A DNA stretch of 64,000 nt from Alphaproteobacteria bacterium (GTDB lineage: Bacteria > Pseudomonadota > Alphaproteobacteria > UBA9655), in NCBI GenBank assembly GCA_013815465.1, contig JACDGE010000003.1, positions 23,547-87,546 of the forward strand, read 5' to 3'. This document shows, in pieces, positions 49,603 through 57,603 of this stretch. Each line of letters begins with the position of its first letter. The stretch's first letter is position 1. Below the pieces are notes generated by a model that saw only the letters and a list, made by a program, of their open reading frames with translations, did not search any database and had not been told where the DNA came from. Both the position numbers and the translations under genes were made by a program.

Positions 49603-49728
49603 ATGAGTTTCTCACCTACATAAAAAGCCATTTACGGCAAAAGAGTCCGGGAACCTACGTCCGTTACTATTATTCACTACCCTCTCTTCTACCATCTGTC
49701 AAGAGAATTTCATATGCGATTTGCCATC

Positions 49729-51303
49729 CTATATGAACGGTCCCTTGGGCCGCTTTATATCATCTGTTGTAAAGGCCCGACGGGGATTTGAGCCTTTCGT
49801 CCATGTTTTGTCACATTTAGACTCAACAAAAAACTTCTTTCCTATTCGAACAGGTTTAATGAGTGTGTTGTTAAATACGTTGACGTCTTTTAATATATTA
49901 TTAATGAAATCAAGTTGTATTTTTGATACTTTATCAATTGTTCCTGGTTTATCGATATAATAATTAATAAAGTTCTTTAAGTTTCCTCTTCCCTGCTGAG
50001 AGTTTTGGAAAGGTTCAGAAAACATATCTTCCGGTCGCCAACTATCTGGCTCTAATACCAATAATTTATTCGGGCGTTCATTATCTTTCAACTTCTGGGC
50101 TTCTAAATGAGCTTCTTTTAAATTAAGCCTATCGCAATAGATATTAAGGCTATCTTTATGAGCACGTGAGATAGCCAGTCCATACCCATCTGAAGACTCA
50201 AAAATTTCCCTAGCTTTTTTTGTAACACCAGGGCCAGATAACCCTATCGTAAACCTCCACCTGTCCGTTTTCTCAAGAAACATCTGAGCCATTTTAATAG
50301 ATTGTTTCTCTGGAAAATGTATTCTCTTGTCTTCCTTTGTACCATGTAATCTCTTTCTGTCTATTATTGAATGAAAGGATGTTGACTCCCCACAGGTGAA
50401 ATTATTTTCAAATTTTAAATAATTTTCTAGGACCCCCATGACACACCCCATGATAACGGGATTCATTTTTGAGGACAATATTATTGGATTATTATCATCA
50501 AAACATCTAAAACCTAAAGGAAGCTTTATATCGCCTAAAAACGTCTCAGTTTCGCATGGGACAGCAAGGGGGGGGACGTCTGTATCAAGGTAAACTCCTC
50601 CCTCTAATAAAATGAGATACCTCAGTAAATCAGCAGCTGCGGCATAATTGTATAAGCCAACGGTTTCACTTTGAATAAAGCGCCAGTACTGGCGATAAAG
50701 GTTTTTATGGTCAGAGAAAAATTCGGGCGTTATGGATTTCAGATCATGAATATTTCTAACATTTATTATTTTTGATCTTTTTATGATTTTTTTATTCCTA
50801 CTTTTAAATGTATCTTCACAAAAACGATCATACTGCTCGTTAAAAGAACGCTTCCATTTTCTTGAAGTGGCGTCTTCTTCAGGCCAAGGCTTTCTTTTTT
50901 CTTTGATGAAATGTAGGTTATCTGGGTCATCTACCCATACAGTAACTCTATATTTTTCGGAAGCGGCAATCTGGGCAGTTCTTGTAATATCATGCCAATA
51001 TTCTTCATCTATGGGGCCTCCTATCCATATATAATAGATTTCTTTTGGAATTAGTGTTCCTTTTTCTATGTCACTTATAATTGCTTTGGCGATTTTATTT
51101 TTTATTATAATTACTTCATTGCGGCAGGTTTCGAACTGTTTTGTGAGACTTTTGTCTCGAATAGCAGATATCCTACCTAGGGACTGGCACCAGCTTTGTT
51201 GACGAATCTTCAGATTTTGTTTTCCTTCCTGAAGAGGAGGCTCCATCCCCCATGCAGCAGAACATACTCCAATGCATATCAGAAAAGAAGCGTAATAGAA
51301 CAA
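49729..51303 (-). CDS. exported glycosyltransferase with DXD motif, TcdA/TcdB-like
   Basis: 524 residues. A signal peptide (MFYYASFLICIGVCSAAWG) is followed by a GT-A glycosyltransferase. IPKEIYYIWIGGPIDEEYW (about 85-103) and YRVTVWVDDPD match the nucleotide-sugar region of large clostridial toxins and related sugar-binding-region DXD proteins. YNYAAAADLLRYLILLEGG followed by VYLDTDVPP gives the DXD motif at 240-242. SGPGV at about 355 matches their late motif. Such enzymes in host-associated bacteria sugar-modify host proteins. No protease, translocation or repeat domain is present. It stands alone with no modification partner, so a cytoplasmic polysaccharide role is less likely given the signal peptide. 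Confidence 0.72.
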   Translation of the reverse strand: MFYYASFLICIGVCSAAWGMEPPLQEGKQNLKIRQQSWCQSLGRISAIRDKSLTKQFETCRNEVIIIKNKIAKAIISDIEKGTLIPKEIYYIWIGGPIDEEYWHDITRTAQIAASEKYRVTVWVDDPDNLHFIKEKRKPWPEEDATSRKWKRSFNEQYDRFCEDTFKSRNKKIIKRSKIINVRNIHDLKSITPEFFSDHKNLYRQYWRFIQSETVGLYNYAAAADLLRYLILLEGGVYLDTDVPPLAVPCETETFLGDIKLPLGFRCFDDNNPIILSSKMNPVIMGCVMGVLENYLKFENNFTCGESTSFHSIIDRKRLHGTKEDKRIHFPEKQSIKMAQMFLEKTDRWRFTIGLSGPGVTKKAREIFESSDGYGLAISRAHKDSLNIYCDRLNLKEAHLEAQKLKDNERPNKLLVLEPDSWRPEDMFSEPFQNSQQGRGNLKNFINYYIDKPGTIDKVSKIQLDFINNILKDVNVFNNTLIKPVRIGKKFFVESKCDKTWTKGSNPRRAFTTDDIKRPKGPFI

Positions 51304-51403
51304 ATAATTTTTTATGTAACACCTGTAAAAAAATTTAAAAAGTTTGACGTTTTTACATCCAGAAAGTCTGCATACTTATTTAATCTGCAAAAAAGAAATG
51401 CGT

Positions 51404-51778
51404 TTATATTTTTTTCTTCTCCTGTTCCTGATCGTTTACGGGATCACACTCGCGAATATCTTCATCTTCATTAAAAACGTATCCACTCGCACAATACATA
51501 CATTCCTGCGTTTTTGCATGATAATGGTCCTTTCCGTAACATTTTCCAAGCACATTTGGCGTGCCTGTACAGTGGGACTTGCTTTGGTCATAATGAAGTC
51601 CCTGAGCACAGTATACACAGGCATTAGAATGAGACGCAAAGCGATGATCTGCTGAATGGCACATGGCCAAGCTCATTTCTTCTTCATAAGCTTTCTCTGC
51701 TTCAGTGTTAAGTGTACTTTCTGCTTTCAAAGCCGTATTTAGCATCAAAATAAAGACTGAACTCATTAAGATATTCAC
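51404..51778 (-). CDS. Cys-rich exported protein with two CxYCA modules
   Basis: 124 residues from a GTG with GGGGAG seven bases upstream; an ATG four codons later is an alternative. A signal peptide (MNILMSSVFILMLNTALKA) precedes two similar modules: SNACVYCAQGLHYDQSKSHC and TQECMYCASGYVFNEDEDI-REC. They resemble EGF- or furin-like CxxC modules with two disulphides each. A third partial pair lies between (GKCYGKDHYH). It is next to the exported glycosyltransferase on the same strand, with a gap of 100 bases. Function unknown. Confidence 0.62.
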   Translation of the reverse strand: MNILMSSVFILMLNTALKAESTLNTEAEKAYEEEMSLAMCHSADHRFASHSNACVYCAQGLHYDQSKSHCTGTPNVLGKCYGKDHYHAKTQECMYCASGYVFNEDEDIRECDPVNDQEQEKKKI

Positions 51779-51915
51779 CTGGTATCTCCCCTTGTAAGCT
51801 GCGCTGCAGCATTCATTATAGCCAAAGTCTAACATTTTTCCAAAAAATGGTACATCCCTCTTGCTTTTAAAAGAAAATGTATTCTATACATGTTAAATAG
51901 AATAGATCAAAAAAG

Positions 51916-52293
51916 GTGGTTCGTCTGTCAAATTCTTTCTCCCCTCTCGCATTAAAAAATCTTATAGAGCAGTTTCTTGATTCAAAAAAAGCTCAAGATA
52001 TTGTTTGCATAGATCTTCAGGGTAAATCGTCAATTGCGGATTATCTGATCATTGCCTCGGGAACGTCCCAACGACAAATAGGATCCACGGCTCAACTTCT
52101 TAAAGAAGAGCTCAAGAAAAAGGGGTTCAAAACTGTCAATATTGAGGGTCTTTCCCAATGTGATTGGGTGCTCATCGATGCAGGAGACGTCATTGTCCAC
52201 CTTTTCCGACCTGAGATTAGAGCCTTCTATAATCTTGAAAAAATGTGGAGCGTTGAAATTTCTGATGAGACGGCAAAAATTTCTATTTCTTAA
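51916..52293 (+). CDS. rsfS: ribosomal silencing factor RsfS
   Basis: Binds L14 on the 50S subunit and prevents subunit joining when nutrients fall. About 125 residues: FLDSKKAQDIVCIDLQGKSS, IADYLIIASGTSQRQI, EGLSQCDWVLIDAGDVIVHL, FRPEIRAFYNLEKMW. The start is uncertain: GTG at 51916 lies inside an AAGGTGG motif, and no ATG is available. It is upstream of rlmH as in most bacteria, but here a structured repeat fills the 135-base gap. Confidence 0.93.
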   Translation: MVRLSNSFSPLALKNLIEQFLDSKKAQDIVCIDLQGKSSIADYLIIASGTSQRQIGSTAQLLKEELKKKGFKTVNIEGLSQCDWVLIDAGDVIVHLFRPEIRAFYNLEKMWSVEISDETAKISIS

Positions 52294-52301
52294 GTGTATT
52301 A

Positions 52302-52429
52302 TATACCCACAGGATTTCAAGAATTCGGGTAGGCGACCAAGTGGCGAGCCCGATGAGCGTATTCTTATACGTGACAGAGGGCGAGACCCGAAGGGCAATG
52401 CCGCCGAAACTTGAAAGACGAAGGGTATA
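52302..52429 (+). repeat. structured dispersed element, copy A, between rsfS and rlmH
   Basis: 128 bases bounded by inverted ends: TATACCC-N6-TTTCAAG at the left and CTTGAAA-N6-GGGTATA at the right. Inside, TTCGG faces CCGAA and GTAT-tct-TATAC forms a small central hairpin, so the whole can fold as one long arm. The core GATGAGCGTATTCTTATAC (52352-52370) is identical in copy B downstream of polA. The right end supplies the AAGGG of rlmH, and its last base is the A of the start ATG. Confidence 0.8.
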
Positions 52430-52869
52430 TGCACATTACCATAGCTTCTATAGGCAAATTAAAGAATCCCGCCTTAAAATCGCTTTACGCTGAGTATAAC
52501 AAGCGCCTCGAGTGGAAAGTAAATCTGACAGAATTCGACGCAAAACCTTCTATTGAGCAAGAAGGTGCCTGTTTATTGAATGCTATTCCTCCCTCCACTT
52601 TTCTTATCACGCTTGATGAAAATGGCGAAAATTTAAAAAGTGAAGAATTCGCCACCTGTTTAAAAAATATACAACTCTATCATCAGGGAAAACTAGGCTT
52701 AATTGTTGGTGGCGCGAGTGGACTAAGCAAGGAAGTGAAGGAAAAATCTCAAAAATCCATTTCCTTTGGACGTATGACCTGGCCTCATCTTTTCGTACGT
52801 GTCATGCTTATCGAACAACTCTACAGAGCCCAACAGATCCTTAAAGGACATCCCTATCATCGGGGGTAG
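52429..52869 (+). CDS. rlmH: 23S rRNA pseudouridine1915 methyltransferase
   Basis: SPOUT methyltransferase acting on 23S rRNA position 1915, 146 residues. Landmarks: HITIASIGKLKNPALKSLYA, LITLDENGENLKSEEFA, GLIVGGASGLS (SAM knot) and the C-terminal RVMLIEQLYRAQQI-LKGHPYHR. The ATG at 52429 has AAGGG three bases upstream, inside the structured repeat. A TTG 18 bases earlier is less likely. The 3' end overlaps the convergent lipoprotein gene by 29 bases. Confidence 0.95.
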   Translation: MHITIASIGKLKNPALKSLYAEYNKRLEWKVNLTEFDAKPSIEQEGACLLNAIPPSTFLITLDENGENLKSEEFATCLKNIQLYHQGKLGLIVGGASGLSKEVKEKSQKSISFGRMTWPHLFVRVMLIEQLYRAQQILKGHPYHRG

Positions 52870-53155
52870 GTTCAGCGCCCTCAGCGGCTTTAGCAGGGAA
52901 TGCTTTTTCCCGTAGGGCCTTATCTCGAGCACTTATTTTTTCCCAGTCTTGCTCTAATTTTTTGAGGTCTACAGCGCGTGAAGCGGTCTCTTCTCCTTTA
53001 TGAAGACCACGAGGCGCAAGGGCCTCTACGCGGGTAGGTACGGTACGAATATCCGGATATCCTTCATCAAGATATTCCGTCTGTCCCGTCAGAAATGATC
53101 CTATACATCCCGTAAGGAGCAAAGGAAGAGTGAGATAAAGAAGTTTATGAATCAT
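52841..53155 (-). CDS. small lipoprotein
   Basis: 104 residues. The signal peptide ends in lipobox LLTGC, so the product is a membrane-anchored lipoprotein. The mature part has YLDEGYPDIRTVPTRVEALA, resembling small alphaproteobacterial lipoproteins of unknown role, then a charged helix (KKLEQDWEKISARDKALREK). An in-frame start 11 codons upstream gives a less natural signal peptide. It follows potI by 42 bases and may be cotranscribed with the transporter, and it is convergent with rlmH. Confidence 0.7.
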   Translation of the reverse strand: MIHKLLYLTLPLLLTGCIGSFLTGQTEYLDEGYPDIRTVPTRVEALAPRGLHKGEETASRAVDLKKLEQDWEKISARDKALREKAFPAKAAEGAEPTPDDRDVL

Positions 53156-53197
53156 TCTCTTACGATACTCATTTTTTCTTGAAAACACAATGTGTTT

Positions 53198-53998
53198 CTA
53201 ATACTTCTTCCGATGCATGAGCCACCCTGCAACCATAACACCGATAGCTACAGTTGTGATAATGATCGTCGCCAACGCATTGATTTGAGGGCTAATCCCA
53301 AAACGAATGCTTGAGAAAATAACCATGGGCAAAGTAGATGATCCGGGCCCTGCCACAAAGCTTGCTAAAACAAGATCGTCCAGCGATAAGGCAAAAGCTA
53401 AAAGCCATCCCGCAATCAAAGCAGGGGAGATCAGGGGAAGGGTAATCAGTATAAAGACTTTTAAAGGACGAGCGCCAAGGTCAAGAGCCGCTTCCTCCAG
53501 GGAACGATCCATATCCGCAAGCCTGCCTCGTACAAGGATAGTGACATAGGCCATGCAGAGGGTTGTATGGGCGATGGTAATCGTCAAAATCCCTCGGGTC
53601 TTGGGCCATCCAATAATTTGTTCAAGCCCCACAAAAAGAAGCAATAGAGAAAGACCCGTGATCACTTCAGGCATGACAAGAGGAGCTGCCGTTAAAAGGC
53701 CAAAAAAACGACGGCTTTTAAAGCGTCCAACCCTCACCAAAACAACCGCGGCCATCGTGCCTAAAATGACCGCAAAAGTTGCAGCACAGAGAGCCACTTC
53801 TAAACTAATCCAAGCCGATTTAATCAGAACGTCATCTTGCAGAAGGGACGCATACCATTTTGTTGAAAACCCTTTCCATACGGTCACCTGGCGAGACGCG
53901 TTAAAAGAAAAAAGGATGAGTGTGAAAATAGGTACATATAAAAATCCATAGCCCAAGATCATTATAGTCTTGAGGAAAGGGGAAAGCTTATTCTGCAT
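53198..53998 (-). CDS. potI: polyamine ABC transporter permease PotI/PotC type
   Basis: Inner-membrane permease, 266 residues with six membrane segments and the ABC-permease loop EAALDLGARPLKVFILITLP. It pairs with PotH to form the channel for putrescine or spermidine. It overlaps the potH stop by 11 bases. Order in the operon: potF, ATPase, potH, potI, lipoprotein. Confidence 0.92.
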   Translation of the reverse strand: MQNKLSPFLKTIMILGYGFLYVPIFTLILFSFNASRQVTVWKGFSTKWYASLLQDDVLIKSAWISLEVALCAATFAVILGTMAAVVLVRVGRFKSRRFFGLLTAAPLVMPEVITGLSLLLLFVGLEQIIGWPKTRGILTITIAHTTLCMAYVTILVRGRLADMDRSLEEAALDLGARPLKVFILITLPLISPALIAGWLLAFALSLDDLVLASFVAGPGSSTLPMVIFSSIRFGISPQINALATIIITTVAIGVMVAGWLMHRKKY

Positions 53999-54908
53999 CT
54001 AAAAATCTCCCCTGACGTTCTTGAAAGCGCTGGAAAATGGTAAGAGGAATAACAAGGAAAATCAGCATGAGGATCGCAAGCGCTGAGGCCACAGGCCAGT
54101 CACGATTTGTAAAGAACTCATTCCACAAGACTTTACCAATCATCAATGTTTGCGATCCTCCTAAAAGTTCCGGAATAACAAATTCTCCGACAGCCGGAAT
54201 CAGCACAAGCATGGAACCTCCCACAACGCCCGATAAAGAGAGGGGCCAAATAACACGCAAAAAAGCCTGAAAAGGTTTGGCGCCTAAGTCATAGGCGGCT
54301 TCGACAAGGGCATAATCAATTTTTTCTAGAGAAGCATAAAGAGGAAGAATCATAAAAGGCAAATAACAATAAATAATTCCTAGGATCGTTGCAAACGTCG
54401 TGTCCAAAAGGGTGAGAGGATGGGAAATAATTCCAATCTTTAGGAGCATTGTATTCAACAATCCATGAGGACTTAAAATACCAATCCATGCATATACGCG
54501 TAAGAGAAACGACGTCCAGAAAGGCAAAATCACCATCATCAACAATATTGTTCGCCGGGGAGGGGCCGCTTTTGCAATCCCATAAGCTATAGGGTACCCA
54601 ATAAGAAGACAGCCCACTGTGCCCGTAACCGCAATAAAGAGAGAATCAAGATAGGATAAAAGATAAAGTGTATCTTCCCCAATAAAGGCGTAGTTGGTAA
54701 AGTTCAGCTTAATTGTCAGAACGCCTTCCTCAGCCCATTCCATGAGGGGGCCATAGGGAGGAAGGCCCATCTTCAAATCAGAGAAGCTGATTTTAAGAAC
54801 AATGAGAAAGGGAATCAGAAAGAAGAGGAGAAGCCACCCATAAGGTGCGACAAGCACCCAGAAGGGGGAGCGAATTGATTCTTTTGTTTTTCCCCAGGTG
54901 CTTTTCAT
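53988..54908 (-). CDS. potH: polyamine ABC transporter permease PotH/PotB type
   Basis: 306 residues, six membrane segments, with the coupling loop EAAYDLGAKPFQAFLRVIWP and PFWTSFLLRVYAWIG typical of PotB/PotH. The first membrane segment (YGWLLLFFLIPFLIVLKISF) is preceded by a basic cytoplasmic tail. It is separated from the ATPase gene by 256 bases that carry a 143-bp repeat, so the operon has been split by an insertion. Confidence 0.93.
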   Translation of the reverse strand: MKSTWGKTKESIRSPFWVLVAPYGWLLLFFLIPFLIVLKISFSDLKMGLPPYGPLMEWAEEGVLTIKLNFTNYAFIGEDTLYLLSYLDSLFIAVTGTVGCLLIGYPIAYGIAKAAPPRRTILLMMVILPFWTSFLLRVYAWIGILSPHGLLNTMLLKIGIISHPLTLLDTTFATILGIIYCYLPFMILPLYASLEKIDYALVEAAYDLGAKPFQAFLRVIWPLSLSGVVGGSMLVLIPAVGEFVIPELLGGSQTLMIGKVLWNEFFTNRDWPVASALAILMLIFLVIPLTIFQRFQERQGRFLDAE

Positions 54909-54964
54909 GTGGACCTATGGAGGGTAAAGATGGCGTGTTTCGCTAATATCTTGATTTTCTGTTT

Positions 54965-55107
54965 TTTTAGATTCCGGGTCAAGGCCGTGATGACAGTGGA
55001 GAGTATGGAGGCTCTACTGCAAAAAGTGTTGCTTTTGCACGCATTGGTTATTATAGAGACAATAATCCCTGAAGCTGTCATTCCGTGCTTGATGCAGGAT
55101 CTAGAAA
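54965..55107 (+). repeat. 143-bp element with inverted palindromic arms, copy 3
   Basis: The left arm TTTTAGATTCC...GATGACAG and the right arm CTGTCATTCC...GGATCTAGAAAA are degenerate versions of those at 34344 and 38242, with the same spacing. It occupies the gap between the polyamine ATPase gene and potH. Confidence 0.65.
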
Positions 55108-55164
55108 AATTTGAGGTAAAAACAGCGGTTAATGCGTCTTTGGTTAACTTCAACATCTTTAGCC

Positions 55165-56304
55165 TCACACCGTCAACACAATACTATTTTCCGCACGCCA
55201 TAGCAGAAAAACCTCATCATCCCAAGTGACAGCTCTTTCTGCAAGACGAACAAGGTTGGGTTGGGTGGCGAGCACAATTTTACCGCTCTCGAGCTCCACA
55301 TGATAAATAGAAACATCTCCTAAATATCCAATATCTCGCACAATCCCTTTGGTTGCATTTCTTTTTTGTTCAGGCTTTGTCGTGGCAATCATAATTTTTT
55401 CAGGACGAATGGCAACCTTCACTTGGGCACCCACCGGAGCATCTGCAGAGTGGCTAACATATAGCTCACATCCTGCTTCTTCCGACTCGACGAGGATATG
55501 ATCCGCCTCAACTTCCACAACCCGGCCTTCAAATTTATTGATGGACCCAATAAAATCAGCCACATACTCCGAATGGGGATATTCATAGATTTCATTAGGC
55601 GTTCCTATCTGCCTTAATCGGCCATGATCCATTACCCCTAAACGGGTCGACATGGTCATGGCTTCTTCCTGATCGTGGGTAACCATAATAAACGTGACCC
55701 CAACTTTTTCTTGAATATTGACGAGCTCAAACTGAGTTTGTTCCCTTAATCTTTTGTCGAGTGCTGCTAAGGGTTCATCAAGAAGCAAGAGTTTAGGTCT
55801 CTTAACTAAACTTCGCGCTAAGGCAACGCGCTGACGCTGGCCCCCGGAAAGCTGATGGGGCTTGCGAGATCCATACTTTTCCATCTGTACGAGTTTGAGA
55901 ACATCCGATACCCGCTGTTTAATTTCAGTTTTAGAGATACGCTCTTGCTTAAGACCAAAACTAATATTTTGTTCCACGGTCATGTGGGGAAAAAGAGCAT
56001 AGGATTGAAACATCATATTCACGGGGCGATCATAAGCAGGCCTGTGGGTCACATCAATTCCATCAATATAAATTTTTCCCCGACTGGGCATTTCAAACCC
56101 CGCAAGCATGCGTAAAAGGGTTGTCTTCCCGCATCCCGAAGGTCCTAAAAGTGAGAAGAATTCTCCTTGGTAGATCGACAAGCTAACTTCATCAACAACC
56201 ACATGACCCCCAAATTCCTTTGAAACTCCTTCCAAATGAATATAGGGTTTCGCTTTTGAATCTTGCCAAGGCTGGAGTTCAATACGTTTGGTTTTTTTTA
56301 CCAT
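55165..56304 (-). CDS. potG: polyamine ABC transporter ATPase PotG/PotA type
   Basis: 379 residues: Walker A GPSGCGKTT, Q loop MMFQSYALFPHM, signature LSGGQRQRVALARSL, Walker B LLLLDEPLAALD and the H loop (VTHDQEEAM). A C-terminal TOBE regulatory domain (RPEKIMIATTKPE) follows. AGGAAACCA lies before the ATG. It starts 12 bases after the potF stop and is cotranscribed with it. Confidence 0.95.
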   Translation of the reverse strand: MVKKTKRIELQPWQDSKAKPYIHLEGVSKEFGGHVVVDEVSLSIYQGEFFSLLGPSGCGKTTLLRMLAGFEMPSRGKIYIDGIDVTHRPAYDRPVNMMFQSYALFPHMTVEQNISFGLKQERISKTEIKQRVSDVLKLVQMEKYGSRKPHQLSGGQRQRVALARSLVKRPKLLLLDEPLAALDKRLREQTQFELVNIQEKVGVTFIMVTHDQEEAMTMSTRLGVMDHGRLRQIGTPNEIYEYPHSEYVADFIGSINKFEGRVVEVEADHILVESEEAGCELYVSHSADAPVGAQVKVAIRPEKIMIATTKPEQKRNATKGIVRDIGYLGDVSIYHVELESGKIVLATQPNLVRLAERAVTWDDEVFLLWRAENSIVLTV

Positions 56305-56316
56305 TGGTTTCCTCGT

Positions 56317-57411
56317 TCATCGCCCAATTTTCACACGCGTCCACTCTCGTAAACGTAATCGCTCATACTGTGGAGAATGGGTTTTATTAACATATGATTT
56401 TTCTAGAACTTTCTCTGGGGGATAAATGAGAGGATCCGTTCTGATTGGTTCCTCCATAAAGGAAAAGGATGAAGGCACACTATTGGCAATGGCGATGGCA
56501 TTTGTAATCGTAGCAATAATATCTGGACGAAGGATAAAGTTAATAAAGGCATGGGCCCCATCGGGGTGAGGCGCATCTTTGGGGATGGCAAGCGCATCTA
56601 CCCACAAGTCTGCTCCTTCTTCAGGAATAACGTACTCGATTTCCATCCCCGATTCCTTACCCAAACTTTTCGCAAGTAATAGATCCCCTGAAAATCCTTG
56701 CACAAGGCAATAATCCCCTGACGTTAAATCTTCGGTGGCAGGCATGCCTTGAAACTTCTTTATAAAGGGCCTTATTGCGGAAAGGGCTTTTTCTGCTTTT
56801 TTTAAGTCCTCCATGTTTTCCGACATGGGTTCCAACTTTAAATAGCTGAGTACGGCTGGAAACACATCCACGGGGGCATCAATAAGCATAACTCCACAAT
56901 CTTTAAATCGAGACACAACGGCGGGGTCAAACAGCATCGAAAAACTGGTCACCGGGGCATCAGGAAACCGCTCAAGGATCTTCTTTTTATTATAGGCAAA
57001 GCCACTTGTTCCCCAAATAAAGGGCAACGCAAATTGATTTCCTGGGTCGGCAGCTTCCATTTTATGCAAAAGGAGCGGATCAGTGCCTTTTCCATTTGGA
57101 ATGAGAGGCTTATCTAAAGGTTGATAAATGTTGGCTTCAACTTGACGGGGAAGATAGGGCCAAACCGTAACCATAATCACGTCATATCCGGAATGGCCCG
57201 TAACTAATTTTGTTTCCATGACTTCCGAGCTGTCATACACATCCAAATTAACTTTAATGCCCGTTTCTTTTTCAAAAAGCTGCACAATTTCTGGGGATAT
57301 AACATAGGCCCAACAATAGACGTTAACCGTTTTAGACGGATCCGCTTTGAGTTGAGCGCCGAGCATAAATAGGCAGATTACGAAAACAAATTTTTTAATA
57401 GTATAGAACAT
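56317..57411 (-). CDS. potF: polyamine-binding periplasmic protein
   Basis: 364-residue substrate-binding protein for putrescine or spermidine. A signal peptide (FVFVICLFMLGAQLKA) precedes NVYCWAYVISPEIVQLFEKE and SSEVMETKLVTGHSGYDVIM of the PotD/PotF type. WAYNKKK-type GTSGFAYNKKKIL, CLVQGFSGDLLLA and VIPEEGADLWVDALAIPKDA complete the binding cleft. First gene of the leftward pot operon. Polyamine import would suit a bacterium living on host metabolites. Confidence 0.94.
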   Translation of the reverse strand: MFYTIKKFVFVICLFMLGAQLKADPSKTVNVYCWAYVISPEIVQLFEKETGIKVNLDVYDSSEVMETKLVTGHSGYDVIMVTVWPYLPRQVEANIYQPLDKPLIPNGKGTDPLLLHKMEAADPGNQFALPFIWGTSGFAYNKKKILERFPDAPVTSFSMLFDPAVVSRFKDCGVMLIDAPVDVFPAVLSYLKLEPMSENMEDLKKAEKALSAIRPFIKKFQGMPATEDLTSGDYCLVQGFSGDLLLAKSLGKESGMEIEYVIPEEGADLWVDALAIPKDAPHPDGAHAFINFILRPDIIATITNAIAIANSVPSSFSFMEEPIRTDPLIYPPEKVLEKSYVNKTHSPQYERLRLREWTRVKIGR

Positions 57412-57535
57412 TGCGTGTCCACTAATAGGTTATTTCTAATGGTATAACACAGGTGCAATTAAAAGTGTTGTTTTTTGATAAAGAGCCCTGAGTGCGCCGG
57501 CCCTTGAGAAAAGTAAATACGAAAGAAAATAAGTA

Positions 57536-57560
57536 TGCCCATAAGATATACTTATGGGCA
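57536..57560 (-). terminator. terminator of the exported repeat protein gene
   Basis: TGCCCATAAG (57536-57545) and CTTATGGGCA (57551-57560) form a perfect 10-bp stem with a five-base loop. On the minus strand it is followed by TACTTATTTTC, a T-rich tail. It lies 44 bases after the stop of the gene at 57604. Confidence 0.65.
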
Positions 57561-57603
57561 CACTGTTATGGAGTCAATTAAATTTGATTAAATCGAACTC
57601 TAG

